64,000 nt of DNA from Micrococcaceae bacterium Sec5.8 (lineage in GTDB: Bacteria > Actinomycetota > Actinomycetes > Actinomycetales > Micrococcaceae), in NCBI GenBank assembly GCA_039636775.1, contig CP143429.1:1116001-1180000 (forward strand). Direction: 5' to 3'. Position numbers and translations under genes: made by a program. Shown piece by piece: positions 60,285 through 64,000 of this stretch (its first letter is position 1; each line of letters opens with the position of its first letter). Below the pieces are notes generated by a model. That model searched no databases. It was not told the origin of the DNA and saw nothing but the letters and a program-made list of their open reading frames with translations.

Positions 60285-61262
60285 GTGAGCACACAACAAC
60301 TGATCATCATCGGGTCCGGCCCCGCCGGATACACCGCCGCGATCTACGCCGCCCGCGCCGGCCTGGCACCCCTGGTCATCGCCGGTGCCGTCACCGCCGG
60401 AGGTGCCCTGATGAACACCACCGAGGTGGAGAACTTCCCCGGCTTCCCGGGTGGCGTCCAGGGCCCCGAGCTCATGGACGGACTGCAGGCCCAGGCCGAG
60501 AAGTTCGGCGCCCAGGTGGTGTTCGACGACGTCACCGACGTGACGCTCACCGGGCACCTCAAACGGGTCGTCACCGGCGCCGGGGAAACGTATGCGGCAC
60601 CCGCCCTCATCCTCGCCACCGGCTCGGCCTACAAGGAGCTCGGCCTGCCCGAGGAGAAGAAGTTCAGCGGCCACGGTGTTTCCTGGTGTGCCACCTGCGA
60701 CGGGTTCTTCTTCCGTGACCAGGACATCATCGTCGTCGGCGGCGGGGACTCTGCCATGGAGGAAGCCACCTTCCTCACCCGCTTCGGAAAATCCGTGACC
60801 GTCGTCGTGCGCAAGAATGAGCTGCGCGCTTCCCGGATCATGGCCCAGCGCGCCAAGGACAACCCCAAGATCACCTTCGCCTGGAACTCCGCCATCACCG
60901 CCATCCACGGTGAGGGCAAGGTCACCGGCGTCACCCTCACCGATACGGTCACCGGCGACACCCGTGAGCACGCCGCCACCGGCATCTTCGTCGCCATCGG
61001 ACACGTCCCGCGCACCGAGCTTCTGCACGGCCAGGTGGATCTCGACGCGGAGGGCTACATCAGGGTCGATTCGCCCACCACGGTCACCAACCTCTCCGGC
61101 GTCTTCGCGTGCGGGGATGCCGTGGACCACCGCTACCGCCAGGCGATCACCGCCGCGGGCACCGGCTGCGCGGCCGCCCTCGACGCCGAACGCTATCTCG
61201 CAGCCCTGGAGGACGCGGACAGCATCGCCACTGCCCTCGTCGAGGCACCCACGCACGGCTGA
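60285..61262 (+). CDS. trxB: Thioredoxin reductase (arsenic-operon copy)
   Basis: 325 residues. FAD motif GSGPAGYTAAIYAARA (about 10-25), redox CATC (C135, C138) and NADPH motif GGGDSAMEEA (about 152-161). It supplies reduced thioredoxin, probably for ArsC. The GTG start has CAGGAG upstream; 27 nt after arsC. An ars-linked trxB is likely a second copy besides the housekeeping gene. Confidence 0.92.
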   Translation: MSTQQLIIIGSGPAGYTAAIYAARAGLAPLVIAGAVTAGGALMNTTEVENFPGFPGGVQGPELMDGLQAQAEKFGAQVVFDDVTDVTLTGHLKRVVTGAGETYAAPALILATGSAYKELGLPEEKKFSGHGVSWCATCDGFFFRDQDIIVVGGGDSAMEEATFLTRFGKSVTVVVRKNELRASRIMAQRAKDNPKITFAWNSAITAIHGEGKVTGVTLTDTVTGDTREHAATGIFVAIGHVPRTELLHGQVDLDAEGYIRVDSPTTVTNLSGVFACGDAVDHRYRQAITAAGTGCAAALDAERYLAALEDADSIATALVEAPTHG

Positions 61263-61355
61263 GCAGTGGCGCCACATCCGGCTGTTCTCCCCGTGGCAGT
61301 TCAAGACGGCGCCTGGAGGCTTGCCCACCGGACCGGCCCACGGCCGCACCGGGGA

Positions 61356-61607
61356 GAACTGATCCTTTCGTACCTGCCATCCACCACCGAGCATTTCGCC
61401 AACGACCGGCTCAATGCCCTGGCCCCGTCCAGGAGCGCTGGTGCCTCCGAGGTCCCCGAAGTGCTGTTCGTCGGTGTGCAGAACGCAGGCCGCTCCCGGA
61501 TGGCTGCGGCCCCGCTCACCGACGATGTTGTGCGCGCCACCGACGGCTTTGATCACCACGGGCCCCAGCTGGCCGCCGGGCTGATGAACCAGCCCGGCGT
61601 TCGTTAG
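61356..61607 (+). pseudogene. Remnant of a second arsenate reductase (arsC2)
   Basis: Residues LSYLPSTTEHFANDRLNALA and then VPEVLFVGVQNAGRSRMAAA are the helical N-terminal part and P-loop of an actinobacterial two-part ArsC. The nucleophile Cys is Gly (GGT at 61473-61475, one base from TGT), and homology ends after the P-loop, so the C-terminal two-thirds including the resolving Cys are missing. The upstream part of the frame is unrelated. It overlaps the SGNH gene stop by 4 nt. Confidence 0.75.
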
Positions 61608-62473
61608 GAACGCACGGGATCTTCGGTACCGGGCGGGCCCTCGCCCGAGCCAAGCGGCATTCCGGGACCGAAGACCGGCCCCGGAAGGGGACGCTTGGCC
61701 GTGATGCCGTCGCCGGAGGAACGGTGCCGGATCCGGCGGACCACCCACGGCACGAAGTGTTCGCGGGCCCACACCAGGTCCCCGGACCGGGCCTGCCGCC
61801 AGCTGCTCGGCGGCAGGGGCTTGGGGGAGAGCGGCTCCAGGGTGTGCTCGACGTTGAGGGAATCCAGCACCATCGCAGCGATCGTGTGGTGGCCCAGCGG
61901 CGAGAAGTGCAGGCGGTCCGCGTCCCACATTTGCGGATCGTGGAGCTGCCGCAGCGACCACATGTCGGCAATGATGGCGTCGTGGCGGGCCGCGATGGTG
62001 CGGAGGTTCTCGTTGTAGATGGCCACCTTGCTGCGTACCCGGCCCAGCACCGAGGACCCGGTGTCGGGACCGTTGAAGAGCACCACGGTGGCACCGGCCA
62101 GGCTGAGGATCTGCACCACGGAGTCCAGCTTCTCGGCCAGGGCGTCCGGATCCCCGCCGGGGCGGATCAGATCGTTCCCGCCGGCGGACAGGGTCACCAG
62201 ATCCGGACGGAGCGAAAGGCAATGCGCCAGCTGCTGGTCCACGATCTGCTGCAGAAGCCGGCCGCGGACTGCCAGGTTGGCGTAGGCGAAGCCCTCGTGG
62301 CCGCGGCTCAGTTCCTCGGCCACCCGGTCAGCCCAGCCGCGGTGTCCGCCCGGGCTCGCCGGCTCGGGATCGCCAATGCCCTCCGTGAAGGAGTCACCCA
62401 TGGCCACGTAGCGGGTCCAGGGGTGGGTGATGGCGTTCTCGGGGACGTTCTCAAGGGCTTCAGTTCCGTTCAC
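61604..62473 (-). CDS. SGNH/GDSL-family hydrolase
   Basis: 289 residues. Block I YVAMGDSFTEGIGD (about 21-34) with nucleophile Ser, block III GGNDL (about 98-102) and the Asp-His pair in DRLHFSPLGHH (about 184-194). No signal peptide, so probably a cytoplasmic esterase. GTG at 62473 is the best start; no strong ribosome site was seen. The C-terminal 60 residues are an extra Pro/Gly-rich tail. Confidence 0.85.
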   Translation of the reverse strand: MNGTEALENVPENAITHPWTRYVAMGDSFTEGIGDPEPASPGGHRGWADRVAEELSRGHEGFAYANLAVRGRLLQQIVDQQLAHCLSLRPDLVTLSAGGNDLIRPGGDPDALAEKLDSVVQILSLAGATVVLFNGPDTGSSVLGRVRSKVAIYNENLRTIAARHDAIIADMWSLRQLHDPQMWDADRLHFSPLGHHTIAAMVLDSLNVEHTLEPLSPKPLPPSSWRQARSGDLVWAREHFVPWVVRRIRHRSSGDGITAKRPLPGPVFGPGMPLGSGEGPPGTEDPVRS

Positions 62474-62549
62474 CTTTCCATGGTGCCCTTTTCCGGCAGA
62501 GCTACGCCACCGGGGGTTGTTACGTCCGGGTAACTGTAAGAATGGTGCC

Positions 62550-63200
62550 ATGACTTCCGCTGCAACCTTCCCCGAACCCGTCGTCCTCTGGTCCAAGCCG
62601 GAGCAGGAGCGCGCCGGCAAGCCGCTCCTGGTCCTGCTCCACGGCTACGGTGCCAACGAACAAGACCTCCTGAGCCTGGCCGACATGCTGCCGGCGGAGT
62701 TCGCGGTGGCCTCGTTGCGGGCCCCGCTGGTCTCCGGCGCGGGCTTCACCTGGTTCCCCCTGACGGCGTCCATCGAATACTCGCTGGAGGCGGTCAAGGA
62801 CGCCGCCGCTTACGTGGAGGACTGGCTCGATGCCGTCCGGCCGAACCACCCGTCCGTGACGTTGCTGGGTTTTTCCATGGGAATGGCGCTCGCCACCGCG
62901 CTGCTGCGGCGGCGGCCTTCGGACTATGCCGCCGTCGTCGGGCTGTCCGGTTTCGCCGTCGACGCCGGCGGTGACCCCAGCTTCCGCGACGACGAACTGG
63001 ACGGGACGGTGCCGCTGTTCTGGGGCCGCGACCAGCAGGATCCGGTCATCACACCGGACAAGATCGACTTCACCATGGGCTGGGTACGCAAACACGTTAA
63101 ACTCACCAAGGTGCTGTACGCCGGGATGTGGCACGGCATCAACCAGCAGGAGATCGGCCACGTCGGCGAATTTCTCACCCATGAGGTGCTCCGCAAATAG
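62550..63200 (+). CDS. Alpha/beta-hydrolase (phospholipase/carboxylesterase family)
   Basis: 216 residues. LLVLLHGYGANEQDLL (about 26-41), nucleophile elbow LLGFSMGMALA (about 101-111), Asp about 164 (QQDPVI) and catalytic His in WHGINQQE (about 194-201). Close to YpfH/carboxylesterase-2-type enzymes; substrate unknown. Divergent from the SGNH gene. Confidence 0.87.
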   Translation: MTSAATFPEPVVLWSKPEQERAGKPLLVLLHGYGANEQDLLSLADMLPAEFAVASLRAPLVSGAGFTWFPLTASIEYSLEAVKDAAAYVEDWLDAVRPNHPSVTLLGFSMGMALATALLRRRPSDYAAVVGLSGFAVDAGGDPSFRDDELDGTVPLFWGRDQQDPVITPDKIDFTMGWVRKHVKLTKVLYAGMWHGINQQEIGHVGEFLTHEVLRK

Positions 63201-63216
63201 CCCGGACGGCGCCGCC

Positions 63217-63294
63217 GCGGGGCTCCGGGCGGGTGGTTCGGGTTTGCTAGGCTCCGCGGGGCTCCGGGCGGGTGGTTCGGGTTTGCTAGGCTCC
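63217..63294. repeat. Two perfect 39-bp tandem repeats over the S4-protein stop codon
   Basis: The unit starts GCGGGGCTCCGGGCGGGTGG and ends TTGCTAGGCTCC; copies at 63217-63255 and 63256-63294 are identical. The second copy contains the S4 gene stop (CTA at 63286-63288 on this strand); the first repeats it downstream. Confidence 0.95.
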
Positions 63295-63522
63295 GTGGGG
63301 CGTGGTGATCCGGACGGTCTGGCCGTTCACGGTGACGGTGTCGCCGTGGTGCAGTTGGCGGCCGCGCCGGTCGTCGATCTCGCCATTGACCTTGACGAGC
63401 CCGTTCCTGATCAGTTCCGCAGCTTCCACCCCGTCCTCGACCAAACTGGCCAGCTTCAGCAGCTGCCCCAGCCGGATCATGTCGTCGCGGATAGGAATGT
63501 CTTCAATTTCCGGGTTGCTCAT
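63286..63522 (-). CDS. S4-domain RNA-binding protein (YaaA/RlbA-like)
   Basis: 78 residues, one S4 domain: IRLGQLLKLASLVEDG (about 16-31), AAELIRNGLVKVNGE (about 34-48) and GDTVTVNG (about 60-67). Size and motif match small YaaA-type proteins thought to bind rRNA. ATG at 63522 chosen; 14 codons further upstream are unlike the family. Confidence 0.88.
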   Translation of the reverse strand: MSNPEIEDIPIRDDMIRLGQLLKLASLVEDGVEAAELIRNGLVKVNGEIDDRRGRQLHHGDTVTVNGQTVRITTPHGA

Positions 63523-63555
63523 ACAAGCAATAATGCCTGACCGAAGGTGGCACCA

Positions 63556-64000
63556 ATGACCCACGCACCGCGGCTTCCGCTGCCAGCAGGATTACTCATC
63601 GCCGTTTCGGCCGGGCTCCTCGTCCCCGTCCAAGGCCGGATCAACGGTGCCCTCGGAACGGCCCTGGCCGACGGCCTGGCCGCTGCGGTGGTGAGCTTCA
63701 GCACCGGACTGGTGCTGATGGTCGTGATCTCGCTGGTCCTGCCCAAGGGCCGCGCGGGGCTCGCGGAAGTCCTGCCGGCCCTGCGCGAACGCCGTTTTCC
63801 GCGCTACTACGTCTTGGCGGGTGCCATCGGCGCGCTCTTCGTGTTTGCCCAGTCCTTCACCGTCGGGCTGCTCGGTGTGGCACTCTTTACCGTCGCAGCC
63901 GTCACCGGCCAGACCCTCAGCGGACTGCTCGTGGACCGGATGGGCATCGGCCCTGCGGGCAAGCGGCCGCTCACCGGAATCCGGGTCATCGGCAGCGCGC
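63556..64000 (+). CDS. DUF606/DMT-family transporter, cut by window end
   Basis: The frame from ATG at 63556 is open to the window edge (148 codons). It starts MTHAPRLPLPAGLLIAVSAG and has hydrophobic helices at about 8-28, 38-60, 76-97 and 100-118; VQGRINGALG (about 26-35) is the DUF606 (YdcZ-type) signature. Probably a small-molecule exporter of the drug/metabolite superfamily. Confidence 0.8.
   Translation, partial: MTHAPRLPLPAGLLIAVSAGLLVPVQGRINGALGTALADGLAAAVVSFSTGLVLMVVISLVLPKGRAGLAEVLPALRERRFPRYYVLAGAIGALFVFAQSFTVGLLGVALFTVAAVTGQTLSGLLVDRMGIGPAGKRPLTGIRVIGSA

Noticed and set aside
59823..62222. 799-codon open frame on the minus strand opposite arsC-trxB
   Set aside because: Covers well-supported genes on the plus strand; composition (Gly/Arg/Ala-rich, no domain) is typical of a high-GC shadow frame.
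63217..63294. Possible phage attachment site or transposon ends
   Set aside because: Head-to-tail perfect duplication with no integrase, transposase or tRNA near it; simple tandem duplication fits better.

Overview
The window is chromosomal DNA from a high-GC actinobacterium, most likely Arthrobacter/Pseudarthrobacter or a close relative (Micrococcaceae). Supporting signs are strong G/C third-position bias, many GTG/TTG starts, two SAM-IV riboswitches (an actinobacterial class), an acyl-CoA carboxylase built from separate alpha, beta and small epsilon subunits, GatCAB, a DUF222/HNH endonuclease and an MMPL/TetR pair. No rRNA, tRNA, CRISPR array, IS element or prophage was seen. Gene order is compact, with many stop/start overlaps.

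Layout. 0-3.7 kb: a tight cluster of an Lgt-like membrane protein, two small membrane proteins and a radical-SAM enzyme that resembles the tetraether synthase (Tes) family, followed by a flavodoxin. 3.7-11.8 kb: a hypothetical gene split by an in-frame amber codon, an MHS-family transporter behind a four-half-site operator, a glutamine amidotransferase, the biotin-carrying acyl-CoA carboxylase alpha subunit, Maf, and a DUF222/HNH gene. 11.8-19.8 kb: MMPL transporter with its TetR, a YbjQ-like protein, a secreted repeat protein, a dicarboxylate/amino-acid symporter and a DUF885 metallopeptidase. 19.8-31.2 kb: acyl-CoA carboxylase epsilon and beta subunits, SDR, biotin ligase, bacterial-PH protein, class III cyclase, PP2C phosphatase (with a tiny upstream ORF), LigA, inositol-phosphatase-like, GNAT and an unknown helical protein. 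31.2-38.8 kb: CitA/CitB-type two-component system divergent from a CitMHS citrate transporter, then gatCAB. 38.8-46.9 kb: LysR, threonine catabolism (tdh-kbl), FAD oxidoreductase, hutI, phosphoglycerate-mutase-like, CPBP and VOC proteins. 46.9-55.1 kb: SAM-IV-controlled metY and metX, a second MHS transporter, and a LysR divergent from mmsB-mmsA (valine degradation). 55.9-61.6 kb: an arsenic island, arsD-arsA, arsR (opposite strand), acr3-arsC-trxB and a broken second arsC. 61.6-64 kb: SGNH hydrolase, esterase, S4-domain protein and the start of a DUF606/DMT transporter.

How parts connect. The carboxylase alpha gene at 7-9 kb and the beta/epsilon genes at 20-21.6 kb are unlinked but each has a nearly identical 15-bp palindrome upstream, suggesting one regulator; the biotin ligase that would modify the alpha subunit lies close to beta/epsilon. 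The arsenic genes share a conserved operator-like sequence in both divergent control regions. Three separate genes (HNH, DUF885, S4) end inside short perfect or near-perfect tandem repeats that copy their own stop codons, a recurrent structural oddity of this stretch. The most promising candidate for an undescribed system is the Lgt-like/Tes-like radical-SAM membrane cluster at the left edge.
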